Below, in pieces: positions 23,098-34,876 of a stretch of DNA of 64,000 bases. Source of the DNA: Hymenopus coronatus. Lineage: Eukaryota; Arthropoda; Insecta; Mantodea; Hymenopodidae. Below the pieces are notes generated by a model that was given only the letters and a program-made list of their open reading frames with translations, had not been told where the DNA came from and ran no database searches. Made by a program: the position numbers and the translations under genes. Positions within the stretch are counted from its first letter, which is position 1; every line of letters starts with the position of its first letter. The DNA is taken from the NCBI GenBank assembly GCA_030762935.1, contig CM060883.1, positions 34,495,501 through 34,559,500 of the forward strand, written 5' to 3'.

Positions 23098-23436
23098 AAG
23101 ATAAAACTGTCTTTACAAAATTGTCTTTTTATATAATTCGTTATAAAAAGAAGAGGAATAAGGGAATATACTAGACAGAAGTGATAATCAAATCTTTTAA
23201 AAGCTGTTTCTATGCGTTTCTTATTGAAATCCGGTTCTCTTTCTTAAACCAGGAGTAAAATAAGAGATATGAAATGAAAGATAGCTTCACGTTTTTGAAA
23301 GGTTTAAGAACCTTTTCTAATAATGCTTTTTCGGAATCAGGCGCCATAAAAACAAATCTAAGTGAAATCTCGGTGTTGAATTTTTAGTGAAATATAATAC
23401 CTTCCCTATCTAGGGTAAGATAGGTAAAATAATAAG
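23098..23436 (-). mobile_element. HLE-A copy 22 with large internal deletion
   Basis: The 3' third is joined to the 5' ~120 bp, and about 500 bp of the centre are missing. It adjoins the MITE. Confidence 0.75.
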
Positions 23437-23535
23437 CCTTAGTAAGGTTAATTTGTTGATGAATAAGAAATCTTGTTGATGTAGCGCACCAGACTTTAAT
23501 TGTATAGCATATCCTTAATTACATTTTTTCGACAT

Positions 23536-23863
23536 AATTTTCTCTAACACGTATATACAATGTACATAGTAGTTAGAGAAAGTATGTAAATCAAAATTTG
23601 ATACAGAGATTTCAAGAGAAATATTTATTTTCACTTGATGTAAGCTCAGTTCTTCCGAGGATGGAACAGCAAATTCTCCCTCCCCCCTCCAACTGCCTTT
23701 TACATGGAACATTTTTCGAAAATGTTGTTTTTCTCAAAAAATGGCTTTAAAGATGAAAGTTTAATATATTTTCATGACAAAACGAAACGTATGTCTTGAA
23801 TTTTCTGGGAATAGCTTCTGAAGACCTCTTCATTCTGGATGACCTTTGCATAACGCATAAGCC

Positions 23864-23907
<44 letters not shown>

Positions 23908-24308
23908 AAAACGTATTGCTCAAAAATATTGATCTTATTAAAACACTCAAAGTCAAATATTTTTTGTGGAGTTGACCATTTCCGAGACATTCCTTGTTAC
24001 TTAATTCAGTTTATATTACTTAAACGTTCCTCTAGCGAGAAGTCAACTTTTGTTTCATCTCTTTTGTTTTATTCCCAAGAATGCAAAAAGACATACTTTC
24101 TTTCACATAGCGATGGGCTTTTTAAACGTTTGAATAGCGCTTTAGCCTAGTGTATTCTTTGTATCTATTCTTCTTACAAGGAAGCAAGTAATAACAACAA
24201 TTTTGATCATTTTTATCTCGATTAACACAACGTGGATAAAAGAACAATCTTTTGTAAGGAAACTTTGTTTATGGAACAACTAGAGAAGGTCATGTGAATT
24301 GAACACAT
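23536..24308 (+). mobile_element. HLE-A copy 23 with (GA)n expansion
   Basis: The GT tract is deleted. The short AAGAGAGA/AAGAGATGG motif found in all copies has grown into a GA microsatellite at 23868-23905. Confidence 0.85.
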
Positions 24309-24316
24309 GCCTTTTT

Positions 24317-25143
24317 ACTTTCTCTATAGGTACCAAAAAATTCGATACAGAGATTTCACCGGAAATATATGTTTTAGGGTCCCTTGTATAAAAAAAAAGT
24401 TTCAGAAAAAGGTCCATGTGTGTGTGTCCGTGTGTCCGTGAACACGATAACCCAAAAACGAAAAGTCGATAAAATACCAAACTTGGTATTTAAGTTTAGT
24501 ACCTTCCAGGAATGCGACACGAAGATTTTGGGAAAAATTCCCCCACCCCCAAACTACCCTTTACATGGAACTTTTTTAGAAAATTTTGATTTTCTAAAAA
24601 AAGGCTCTAACGACTTTATTAAAATATCGTATATTAAAGATATTTGTCTGACAAATAAAATGTATATTTTGAATTTTCTGGGAATAGCCTCTGAAGACTA
24701 GTTTATTCTGGGTCAATTTTACGGAATTTTGCATAACTGCTAAACCGTAAGAGATGGACAAAAACTTATCACACAACAAATGTAGGGCACTTTAAAACAC
24801 ACAATTTTTGTCACATACATTTTTTCGTGGAGTTGATTGTTTTTTAGATATTCCTTGTTTTTTTATTTGTTTCAGCTATAAAAAACATACTTTTCTGATA
24901 CAGGACTCTGTAAACCCGTGTCCATACAAACAAAGGAACTCTAGTCACATAGCCACCAGCTTTTGACCATCACTTTATCCTATGGTACTCCCATATTTCG
25001 CTTCTATTTACAAGGAAGCAAGTAATAAGACTATTTCTGCTATTTTTTTTCTCGATTAGCAGGAAGTAAATAGAAGCATAAGCTTTTTAACAATAATTTA
25101 TAGCAGAGTTGTAGAGAAAGTTATGTGAGTGGAACACATCAGA
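24317..25143 (+). mobile_element. HLE-A copy 24
   Basis: The second arm of the palindrome is deleted (TCTATAGGTACCAAAAAATTC), otherwise complete. The internal frame at 24384-24701 is open for 105 codons. Head-to-tail with copy 23. Confidence 0.88.
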
Positions 25144-25763
25144 TGTTTTAAATACATGTGAGTGTGAACTATTCACATTTTGTTTCAAACCATTTTTTGA
25201 AGGAAATATTCTAATATGTCATTCTTTTCTCAAAAAATATTGAAGATGGCTAAATTAATTTTAGAGCAATAAAACTACCCATTTATAATTTTGTACATGT
25301 AGTTAGCACGTGATTTGCTTATTTTTACTAAAGAATTGATTATGTATTCTAATCAAATATGGCATAATTAATAAATTAATTCTATTTTCCTCAATAAACA
25401 AGGTGTTTGTACAAAAGTAAATTTGTGTGCTTGAAGATCACGCATATACATATTGTAAAATTTCCAGTCTAAAGCTTATTAATTTCTAGGGTAATTAGTT
25501 TGATAGAGTGCTTGAGCTTCCCCGAACAAACAGTGCAATTTTCATTATAATCCTTTCAGAACTTTCTGAGAAGAAAGTTCACGAACTTTCACACAGTTGT
25601 ATTGACGAGAGAGCTGCCGTCTCATTTGATCACCAGCTGGAAAGCCACCAAAATTACAGTAGAACAGCAAAGTAATATGATCTATGAAGTTGCAACAATT
25701 TAACTATTGCTAGTTTTTCTACCATGAGTTTGTGTACAGTATAAACTGTAAGCATTCAAAAAA
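25144..25763. other. Unassigned
   Basis: AT-rich. Contains a short GAACTTTC / GAAAGTTC inverted repeat near 25558-25590. No gene visible. Confidence 0.45.
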
Positions 25764-26818
25764 TCTGATGTGTTACATTCACATGACTCTCTCTATATCT
25801 CTGCAACAAATTATTGTTACAAAGCTTATGCTCCTATTTACTTCAAGCTAATCAAGAAAAAATTAGCAGAAATAGTCTTATTACTTGCTTCCATGTAAGT
25901 AAAAGGGAAGTAAGGGAGTATCATAGGCTAAATTGATAGTCAAAAGTTGGTTGCTATGTGACTGTAGTGCTTTGTTTGCATAGACACGAGTTGATAAATT
26001 CCTGTATGAGAAAAGTGTGTTTTTCAAAGCTGAAACCAAAAACAAGGAATATCTCAAAATATATGAACTCCAGCAAAATATGTATATACCACAAATTGTG
26101 TGTTTTAACGTGCTCTACATTTTTTGTGCAGTAAGCTTTTCTCCATCTCTTACAGTTTAGCTGTTATGCAAAATTCCGTAAAATTCATCCAAAGTAAAGT
26201 AATCTTCATAGGCTATTCCCAGAAAATTCAAGATATACATTTTATTTGTCAGGTAAATAGCTTTAATATACGATATTTTAATCAAAATCGTTAGAGTCAG
26301 TTTTGAGAAAATCAACAATTTCGAAAAATGTTCCATGTAAAGGGTAGTTCGGGGTGGGGGGATTCTCTTCAAAATCTTCCTGTTGCATTCTTGGAAAATA
26401 CCAAACTTAAATACCAAGTTTGGTATTCAACGCTCTTTTCGTTTTTGAGCTATGCTGCCCACAGACACACACACACATACAAATAGACAGACAGACACTC
26501 AGACATTTTTATAAAAATGCTTTTTTTGGTTTCAGGGTGTCTCAAAACATATATTTCCGTTGAAATCTCGGTATCAACTTTTGGGTGCAATACAAGAGAA
26601 AGTGGCCGCGCCGTGGCCGAGTGGTTCGATTCCAAGGGACCGCATGTGAGATTTGTGGTGGACAAATAGCGCAGGGGCGGGTTTTCTCCGGGTTCTCCGG
26701 TTTCCCCCGCCATCTCATTTCACCGGGGCTTCATCTTCATTTATCATCAGTGTCATCGCCTGCGGTGCCAGAGCAGTAAAAGTGGGCGTTAAACACTACC
26801 CCAAAAAATAGAGAAAGT
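25764..26818 (-). mobile_element. HLE-A copy 25, terminal hairpin split by tS1
   Basis: Full minus copy. At its palindromic end a tS1 SINE occupies 26604-26809. The AGAGAAAGT of the element terminus is present on both sides of the insertion. Confidence 0.9.
26604..26809 (+). mobile_element. SINE family tS1, head deleted, inserted in HLE-A terminus
   Basis: 9-bp duplication AGAGAAAGT at 26595-26603 and 26810-26818. Compared with the 7227 copy it lacks about 28 bp spanning the anticodon-arm equivalent. Confidence 0.92.
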
Positions 26819-26876
26819 AAAAATTGATGCAGAGATTTCACCGGGATTATATGTTTTGAAGATTCCTTAAATAAAA

Positions 26877-27255
26877 ATCTGATGTATTACACTCACATGA
26901 GTTTTTGTAGATGTTCCACCAACTTCTTACTTAAGATTGTTCTTCTTTCTGAACCTTGAAAATCGAGATAATCTTTTGTAGAATGTTACTTCTTAGTTCC
27001 TTATAAGTAGGAAGAAAATAAGGGAATACATTAGGCTAAACCGATAGTCAAATTTTTTAAAAGCTGTGGTTATGCGACTGGCATTTCAAATCGCTTCTTT
27101 GCTTAGCTAGGAGTAGAACAAAAGAACAACGACACTTACTGTCTGAGAAAAATATAAGTACTTCACAACTGAAACCAATAACAAGGAATATCTCGGAAAC
27201 GGTTATAGCCACAACAAATATATAAAGGATATACGTTGTGCCTTTTGACAAGCTT
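26877..27255 (-). mobile_element. HLE-A 3' fragment 26
   Basis: Minus-oriented 3' 40 percent. It ends at the GTGTGCCTTTTGACAAGCTT region. Confidence 0.75.
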
Positions 27256-27530
27256 GACTTGCATATAATGATAGAATATGTTATACAATTTAAAAAGTTA
27301 ATAACGGATATGATATATCAAAAATGATTATTTGCAATAATTTGTGTTTTAAAGAGATATTTAGTACTTTAAGGATATATACTTTTATTTATATTTACTT
27401 TTATTTATATTACATAAAAAATAAAAAAATACAGCTATATACACCAAAAACAACTGATGTGCAATCAATAAACTTTATTGGGCTTTGCATGCGATGTTTG
27501 GTGGCGGTAACTAGCGTCCCAGAAAAAAAA

Positions 27531-28350
27531 AAATTATGTGTTCCATTCACATGACTTTCTCTATATCTCTGTAACAAATTATTGTTAATAAGCTTATTCT
27601 TTTATTTATTTCATGCTAATCGAGAAAAATTAGCAGAAATAATCTTATTTCTTGCTTTATTGTAAGTAGAAGCGAAATAAGGGAGTACCATAGGTTAAAG
27701 TGAAAGCCAAAAGCTGGTTGCTATGTGACTGAAGTTCGTTTGTTTGTTTGTTTGTTTGTTTGTATATTGGCAAATTCCTGTATGAGAAAAGTATGTTTTT
27801 CAAAGCTGAAACCAAAAACAAGAAATATCTCAAAAACAATCAACTCCACGAAAAAATGTATATAACATAAATTGTGTGTTTTAACGTGCTCTACATTTTT
27901 GTGAGTTAAGTTTTTGTCCATCTCTTACGGTTTAAGAGCTATGCAAAATTCATCCATAATAAAGTAGTCTTCAGAGGCTATTCCCAGAAAATTCAAGATA
28001 TACATTTTATTTGTCAGGTTAATATATTTAATATACGATATTTTAATCAAAATCGTTAGAGCCATTTTTATAAAATCAAAATTTTCGAGAAAAGTTCCAT
28101 GTAAAGGGTAGTTGGGAGTAGAGGGATTTTCTTGAAAATCTTCGTGTCGCATCCTTGGAAGATACCAAACCTAAATACCTCAGACACACACACACTCGCA
28201 CACGCACACGCGAGGAACCTTTTAGTGAAAATGCTTTTTTTGGATGTAAGGGACCCTAAAACATATATTTCCGGTGAAATCGGTATCGAATTTTTGGGTG
28301 GAGTGCATACCTTCTCTATACACTATGTATATAGTACGTGTAGAGAAAGT
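27531..28350 (-). mobile_element. HLE-A copy 27, near full length
   Basis: Complete at both ends. A small deletion removes the CGACTTTTCG...GTGTTCAC part beside the AC tract (near 28179). A GTTT microsatellite expansion is present at about 27735-27762. Confidence 0.88.
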
Positions 28351-29224
28351 AAAAAGAGTATGTGTCAAACACTATTCAAATTCCTACGCCTGACGATGAA
28401 CGTCAGCTCGTTTAGCAAGTTTATAAATTGTAACTTGCATTTTAGGCATAACAGGAACTCAAGTAAGAGGAAATACTATAGAAGGAGTTATTATGTGTTC
28501 TTCTATCTCCTCCTGGCATAAACAAATGTTTAGAGCAAGTAATATGAATTTCTCGAATAAACAGGATCATTAGCCTTAAGGGTATTACATGCCAACGTTT
28601 GGAAACTCAGCAATAAACACAGCAACACACCCTGGGGATGCACAAGTAGAGGGAATAATAATAATAATAATAAGTTGCTAAAATTAGTAACTACGTAATG
28701 AACTGAAACCTCTCATGTATATATCCTGTTTTGATCCACAAAATGGGGAATCGCATTAAGTATCGTATACAGCTGTCCCAGTATTAGACTGCTCCCTTTA
28801 ATTGCTCCACAAACCACAATTGCACGGGGCAACAGAGTGACAGAATCAAAATGCGTTCGGTGTAATCGCAAACTTAATTTCCATGCATACTTTGGGGCTG
28901 CTACCAAATCAGTGATTTTTAACGAGGGTAATTGGATTTCAAGGGATTGAAATTCCATTCCCAATCTTCCCAGCGGGAATAAGGTCCAAATTTTGGCATT
29001 AACAGAGTATTGGCGTTGGTTAACAAAACAAAACTACATTACAATGTGACCGGCATCAAGGAATACTTGCACGCCGTGATAGAAATTGCAAACGAAATTC
29101 ATATGGTTTAACTGTCAAATGTTCAACTGTTTAAATCTTTCTTAAAAATCGGATTTATACATGACTGCCTCTACCCTATATTGTTTATTGTTAGGTGTAG
29201 AAACTATTCTTGTAAAGGATTAAT
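28351..29224. other. Unassigned with one minus-strand frame
   Basis: The frame 28713-28964 (83 codons, minus) has a non-repetitive, protein-like composition and is mentioned under findings. The rest has a short (ATA)n at 28655-28672 and nothing else recognised. Confidence 0.4.
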
Positions 29225-29576
29225 TGTTTCTTCACACAGGCTCTGTGTAGGACAGGAGTTAGATAGGTAGAGTCAGACTGAAAAATTCAATGCCATAGCC
29301 AAGGATCTCCCGATCTCTAGCCGGTTGCTCTGTCACTGAGATACTATGGCAACATTCCGGCATAACATTGCATTTCTCAACTGACTCGCATGTTTCCCGG
29401 TAGACCACAAGGAGGTCTCAAATTATTTTGAGATGACAACTTGTGTGAAAAAACAATGAATCTAATATAAATTGACCATAATAGTTGGCTATACTATGAA
29501 TCCTGGGATTTAAGTACTTACAGCACTGTCGCCATTGGGGCTGTCATTTCAAAATAATTTGAGAACACCAGCTGTA
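29225..29576 (-). mobile_element. tRNA-derived SINE family tS4
   Basis: On the minus strand the segment around 29310-29355 reads as a tRNA-like head (ATAGTATCTCAGTGACAGAGCAACC). The same family occurs at 39433-39690 with a better head. It abuts the 89-bp minisatellite. A 21-nt inverted repeat (29417-29437 and 29543-29563) lies in its body. Confidence 0.65.
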
Positions 29577-29579
29577 AAT

Positions 29580-30462
29580 GGGTACTTTGCAGCACTTCCA
29601 GAGGAACACTACAGAGAGAGAATACTGGCAATGGAACACCGCGGGACAAAATATATTGTATTACAGCTGGGTACTTCGCAGCACTTCCAGAGGAACACCA
29701 CAGAGAGGGAATGATGGCAATGGAGCACCTCTGGACAAAATGTATTGTAATACAGCTGGGTACTTTGCAGCACTTCCAGAGGAACACCACAGAGAAGGAA
29801 TGATGGCAATGGAGCACCTCTGTACAAAATATATTGTATTACAACTGGGTACTTTGCAGCACTTCCAGAGGAACACTACAGAGAGAGAATACTGGCAATG
29901 GAACACCGCTGGACAAAATATATTGTATTACAGCTGGGTACTTTGCAGCACTTCCAGAGGAACACTACAGAGAGGGAATGATGGCAATGTAGCACCTCTA
30001 CACAAAATGTATTGTATTACAGCTGGGTACTTTGCAGCACTTCCAGAGGAACACTACAGAGAAGGAATGATGGCAATGGAGCACCTCTGGACAAAATGTA
30101 TTGTATTACAGCTGGGTACTTTGCAGCACTTCCAGAGGAACACTACAGAGAGGGAATGATGGCAATGGAGCACCTCTGGACAAAATGTATTGTATTACAG
30201 CTGGGTACTTTGCAGCACTTCCAGAGGAACACTACAGAGAGGGAATGATGGAACACTGCTGGACAAAATGTATTGTATTACAGCTGGGTACTTTGCAGCA
30301 CTTCCAGAGGAACACTACAGAGAAGGAATGATGGCAATGGAGCACCTCTGGACAAAATGTATTGTATTACAGCTGGGTACTTTGCAGCACTTCCAGAGGA
30401 ACACTACAGAGATGGAATGATGGCATTGGAACACCGCTGGACAAAATGTATTGTATTAGAGG
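29580..30462. repeat. 89-bp minisatellite, 10 units
   Basis: Units begin GGGTACTTTGCAGCACTTCC at 29580, 29669, 29758, 29847, 29936, 30025, 30114, 30203, 30286 and 30375. Spacing is 89 bp except one 83-bp unit. Two unit variants exist (AGAATACTGG... in units 1 and 5; GGAATGATGG... in the others). Because 89 = 3x29+2, one stop-poor unit leaves long frames open on both strands (plus 29578-30159, 193 codons). No initiation context or domain supports a protein. Confidence 0.95.
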
Positions 30463-30539
30463 AGGTTATGTTGAAAAATATAAGTACTTTAAAAGCATGA
30501 CCTGACGTTTTTCACTATCAGGCCAAGAACTTTTCAGAC

Positions 30540-30772
30540 CACCCTTGCACCGTGTCTGCTCACATTCAACAGTTCGCAGGTTCGACTCTCGCTTAGGATG
30601 ATTAACCGGATAAGGTTTTTTTTTTCTGAGTATCCCCTTATCTTGAGAAGACGAATGTCGAGTAATTTCAAGCTCCATGGACTCAGACACCATCTGAGCA
30701 TCATTTCACCAATTTCATTCATAGTCCGATATGACCAATCAGGTTAAATGACGTTAAACTACAAAAAAAATC
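30540..30772 (+). mobile_element. SINE family tS2
   Basis: Head with TCTGCTCACATTCAACAG and B box GGTTCGACTCTC. The body holds GAGAAGACGAATGTCGAGTA and TTTCACCAATTTCATTCATA, ending in an A-tail. Confidence 0.85.
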
Positions 30773-30781
30773 ATAATAATC

Positions 30782-30992
30782 TTATGTGTTCCAATCACAT
30801 GACTTTCTCTACATCCCTGCATTATTTTTACTTCATGCGAATCGAGAAAAAAGTAGCAGAAATAGTCTTATTAATTGCTTCCTTTTAAGTATAATGGAAA
30901 TAGGGGAATAGCATAGGCTGAAGTATTAGTCAAAAGCTGGATACTTTGTGACTGAAGTTCCTTTGTTTCTATGGACAGAAGTTGAAAAATTC
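30782..30992 (-). mobile_element. HLE-A 3' fragment 28
   Basis: Minus 3' quarter, joined at 30992/30993 to the plus-oriented copy 29 to form an inverted pair without the palindromes. Confidence 0.78.
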
Positions 30993-31628
30993 TCGTCGCA
31001 TCTTTCAAGGATGCGATACGAAGATTTTCAACAAAAATGCCCCCATTCCAAACTACCCTTTACATAGAAACATTTTCAAAAATTTTGATTTTCTCAAAAA
31101 TAGCTCTAACGATTTTGATTAAAATATGGAATATTAAAGATATATGACAAATATAATATATATCTTGAATTTTCTAGGAATAGCCTCTGAAGACCTTTTT
31201 ATTCTGGATGAATTTTGTTGAATAACTGGGAAACCGTAAGAGATAGTAAAAAGATACGTAACAGAAAATATAGAGCTCGTTAAAACACGCAATTTATATT
31301 ATATACACTTTTTTCGTGGAGATATTGTTTTTTTAGATATTTCTTGTTGTTGGTTTCTGCTTTAAAATACTTATACTTTTCTAATACAGGAATTTGTCAA
31401 CTGCTGTCCATACAAACAAAGGAACTTCAGTCACATAGCAACCAGCTTCTGACTCACTTTTACCTATGGTAAGCCCTTATTTGTCTTCTACTTACATGGA
31501 AATAAGTAATAAGACCATTTCTGCTATATTTTTCTCGATTAGCATGAGGTAAATATAAGAATAAGTGTGTTTTAACAATAATTTGTTGCAGAGATGTGGA
31601 GAAAGTCATGTGAATGGTCGACATCAGA
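30993..31628 (+). mobile_element. HLE-A copy 29, 5' truncated
   Basis: Starts at the CAAGGATGCGATACGAAGAT segment and is complete to CATCAGA. A small deletion lies near 31145. Confidence 0.82.
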
Positions 31629-32162
31629 TTTTTTTTAATTTGTATCTTAACTTTGAGGTTTATTTGGGTAACTCAGAGAGATTCGAACTCGCGCCCTGTT
31701 GAATGTGAAGCAGACACATTATCTAGATTGAGACTTTGTACGGAAATACTGTCACCCAATCTGTCCCACATTTCAGATATATAACTACATTTTATAGGAG
31801 GCCATTGGAGGGGTAAGAAAGCCTTATGGTCATGTGTTGACATAAACACGTCTCTCCTATCTTGAGGTTAGTGGTAGTGTTTGTAGTGCTTTATTACATT
31901 CCACGTGGACAGTAATGCTGCAAGCTTATCTCTCAGCAAAGGAGAAGTTAATTAACGTAAGTGAATATTAGTGAAAGTGTGGCTCTACCTAGTGACATGC
32001 AAATGTGGTGTGATTCACTGTGTCACACATTTCCTGGAAACAAAGGGAAGTGTTTAACGTAAGAAGGGGGTAAGACGTAACATTCATTTCAATTAAATTC
32101 CTACCTCTCTTTAAGAAAACCATGCTTTGTTCCATTAGACCCTAATAATAAAAACCTTATTT
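31629..32162. other. Mostly unassigned; decayed tRNA-like SINE piece at the left
   Basis: 31660-31735 on the minus strand resembles the tS2 head (TCTGCTTCACATTCAACAGG, then GAGTTCGAATCTC). From 31740 to 32162 nothing is recognised. Confidence 0.5.
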
Positions 32163-32628
32163 ATTTCTCTAGCTCCATATACACACTGTGCATAGGGATA
32201 GAGAAGGTAGGATAGTATTCCATCCAAAAAAATTGATGTCGAGATTCCACCGGTAATGTATGTATTGGGGTCCCTTGAGTCCGAAAAAATCATTTATAGA
32301 AACAGGTCCATGTTAGACAGCATTGCTTGAAAACGAAAAGACCGTTAAATATCAAACTTGGCATTTAGGTTTGGTATCTTCATAGGATGCGACATGAAGA
32401 TTTTCAAGAAAATCCTCCCACTACAAATTACCCTTTACATGGAAATATTTTCAAAAATTTTGATTTTCCGAAAAATGTCTGTTATGATTTTGATTAAAAT
32501 TCCGTATATTAAAAATATTTACATCCCAAATAAAATATATATCTTGAATTTTCTGGGAATAACCCCTGAAGATTTCTTGTTGCCGAATTTTGCTTAGCTG
32601 GTAAACTATAAGAAATGGACAAAACCGT
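32163..32628 (+). mobile_element. HLE-A copy 30, 3' half missing
   Basis: The 5' half ends shortly after a GATTTCTTGTTGCCGAATTT variant of the middle segment that is also seen in copy 31. Confidence 0.82.
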
Positions 32629-33125
32629 GTGTGCCTCTCCAAAAGACAAACCTCTGTAAACTGGAAGAGTCAACGCCTTAATAGAAGTTTTTAGATTAAA
32701 ATGCTTGTCCTATATCTTTATTACTATCTCTACACGTTCAATGTGCATAGTGTATAGAGTAGGTATTGCATTGCCACAAAAGTTCGATACCGAGATTTCA
32801 CCGGAAATACATCTTTTGGGTCCCCCTGAATCCAAACAAAGCATTTTCAGAAAAAATGCCTGTGTTTGTGGACAGCAGAGCTCAAAAACGAAAAGACGGC
32901 TAATATTAAACTTTGTGTTTAAGTTTGGTATCTTCCAAGGATGCGACTCGAAGATTTTCAAAAAAGTCCCCCTAACCTCAACTACCCTTTACACGGAACT
33001 TTTTTTTTTTTCAAAAATGTCGTTTTCTCAAAAATGGCTCTAACGATTTTGATTAAGATGTCGTATATTAAAGATATTTGCATGACAATAAAATTTACAT
33101 CTTGAATTTTCTGGGAATAGCCCCT
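32629..33125 (+). repeat. ~0.5-kb segment duplicated at 35590-36085
   Basis: The stretch starting GCCTCTCCAAAAGACAAACC, about 90 bp of non-HLE sequence plus the 5' half of HLE-A copy 31, is almost identical to 35592-36085, far closer than other HLE-A copies are to each other. A third, shorter match to the 5' flank lies at 34785-34880. Confidence 0.85.
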
Positions 33126-33236
33126 GAAGATTTCTTGTTGCTTTGCTTAGCTGGTAAACTATAAGAAATGGACAAAACCGTATAACACAAAAATGTAGAT
33201 CTCATCAAAACACACAGTTTATGTCCTTTGCGTTTT
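32724..33236 (+). mobile_element. HLE-A copy 31, 3' half missing
   Basis: Belongs to the duplicated segment. The hairpin is short (ACTATCTCTACACGTTCAATG). The tract is reduced to a TGTTTGTGGACAG motif. Confidence 0.85.
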
Positions 33237-33239
33237 TGT

Positions 33240-33972
33240 TGTAGAGATAACTCCAGGAAAAAAATGTATTTCATATAAATTGTGTGTTTTAATGAGCTCT
33301 ACATTTTTTATGAAGTAAGCTTTTCTGTAGCTCTAACGGTTTACCGATAATGCGAAATTTTGCAAAATTCATCCAGAATAAAGATGTCTTCAGCGACTAT
33401 TCCCAGAAGATTCAAGATATACATTTCATTTGTCATTTAAATATCTGTAGGTAATATACGATATTTTAATCAAAATTGTTAGAACCGTTCTTGAGAAAAT
33501 AAACCTTTTCGAAAATGTTTCCATGTAAAGGGTAGTTGGGGCTATGCTGCCCCCCCTCCACATACACACACAATGACAGACATATCTGGACATTTTTTTA
33601 ACAAAATGCTTTTTTGGTTACAGAGAGTCTCAAAACATATATATCTGGTGAAATCTTGGTATCGAATTTTTGAGTGCAATACAATATTTTCTCAGCCCGC
33701 CTGGGTAGTGTGGTGGTAGCGTGTCTGCCTCACGTTCAAAAGATCGTGAGTTCGAATCTCGCTTAGGGTGAGTTACCCGGATAAGGTATTTTTTCCGGGG
33801 TTTTCCCTTATCCTGAGAATGTCGAGTAGCTTTAAGCTCCATGGACCCCGAGATCATATGAGCATCATTTCACCAATTTCATTCATAGCCCGTTGTGACC
33901 ACCCAGTTTAAAGGACTTTTAAAAAAAAAAACTTTCTCTATACACCATGTACTTATTACGTATAGAGAAAGC
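33240..33972 (-). mobile_element. HLE-A copy 32, terminus split by tS2
   Basis: Minus middle and 5' part. The palindrome lies at 33931-33972, downstream of a tS2 insertion (33694-33931). Confidence 0.85.
33694..33931 (+). mobile_element. SINE family tS2, complete, inserted in HLE-A palindrome
   Basis: Head GCCCGCCTGGGTAGTGTGG, B box AGTTCGAATCTC, A-tail at the end. TTTTCTC (33687-33693) against CTTTCTC (33932-33938) is a probable 7-bp duplication with one change. Confidence 0.88.
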
Positions 33973-34775
33973 AAATAGTGTCCGTAAGAAACGTTTGCAT
34001 ACACACCAATAAGCGATATACGGTAGAGAAATTCATACGACTCTAACACTCAGGTGTTTTAAATCACACACATAAATTTATTCGACTTATAATGCAATTT
34101 TCCACTTCATGCTAAAAATAGTTTCTTTGTTCATGCTCGTAAATACGCTTCTATGGATTACAGTCTGAATATATTTGGATTTAAATATTATGAAAAGGAA
34201 ACAAAGACAGAATAAAACTATTTTTAAAATACAACACAATTTTTATTTACGGCCATAAATTTAAGCATTGCATAGCTTTAGAATTCCTCTGGATTGAAGT
34301 AACAAAGTGATCTTGTTAGAGCAGAAAATAATAAATTAATGTTCTAGAAAGGTATTCAAATGTTGCACATAAAATATTCGGTGCAGATTCCTAGTTGGAC
34401 TTGCCTCAGACTAACGTAAAATGAAGCAGGGAAAGCGAATGGACAAGAGCATAAAAAGCCTTACGAAGAGGAACAAATTAGCATAACTCGATTCCTTTGT
34501 TGCCGCGAAGAGAAGTGGAGGATTGATTTACAAGGGGCAAAGGCTGCCGGACCTTTTTTCTGAGCTTAATCCCCTACAGTAATAACCTAGAATGTGCTAG
34601 AGCTGCTGATCTGGATTTATAGTCGGCAACGTTCTGGTAAGCATACACAAAGAACCTGTTGCCCGATGACTTTAAGCCTCTCTGCCTAATATAAAACCGG
34701 ATGTGATATCAAGTTTTCAAAGGATCCAGTCGGTTCTAACAATATTACACTAATCCCATTTTTTAAATTTATTTG
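33973..34775. other. Unassigned
   Basis: 34380-34740 is a little GC-richer. No frame, tRNA or known repeat found. Confidence 0.45.
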
Positions 34776-34876
34776 TGTGCTTCTCCGAAAGACAGACGCT
34801 GGTGAATCCTCTGTAAACTGTAAGAGTCAACACCTTAATAGTAGTTTTTAGATTAAAATGCTTGTCCTATATCATT

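Noticed and set aside
29578..30159. 193-codon repeat protein
   Set aside because: 89-bp units shift frame each time, and both strands are equally open. Treated as a minisatellite.
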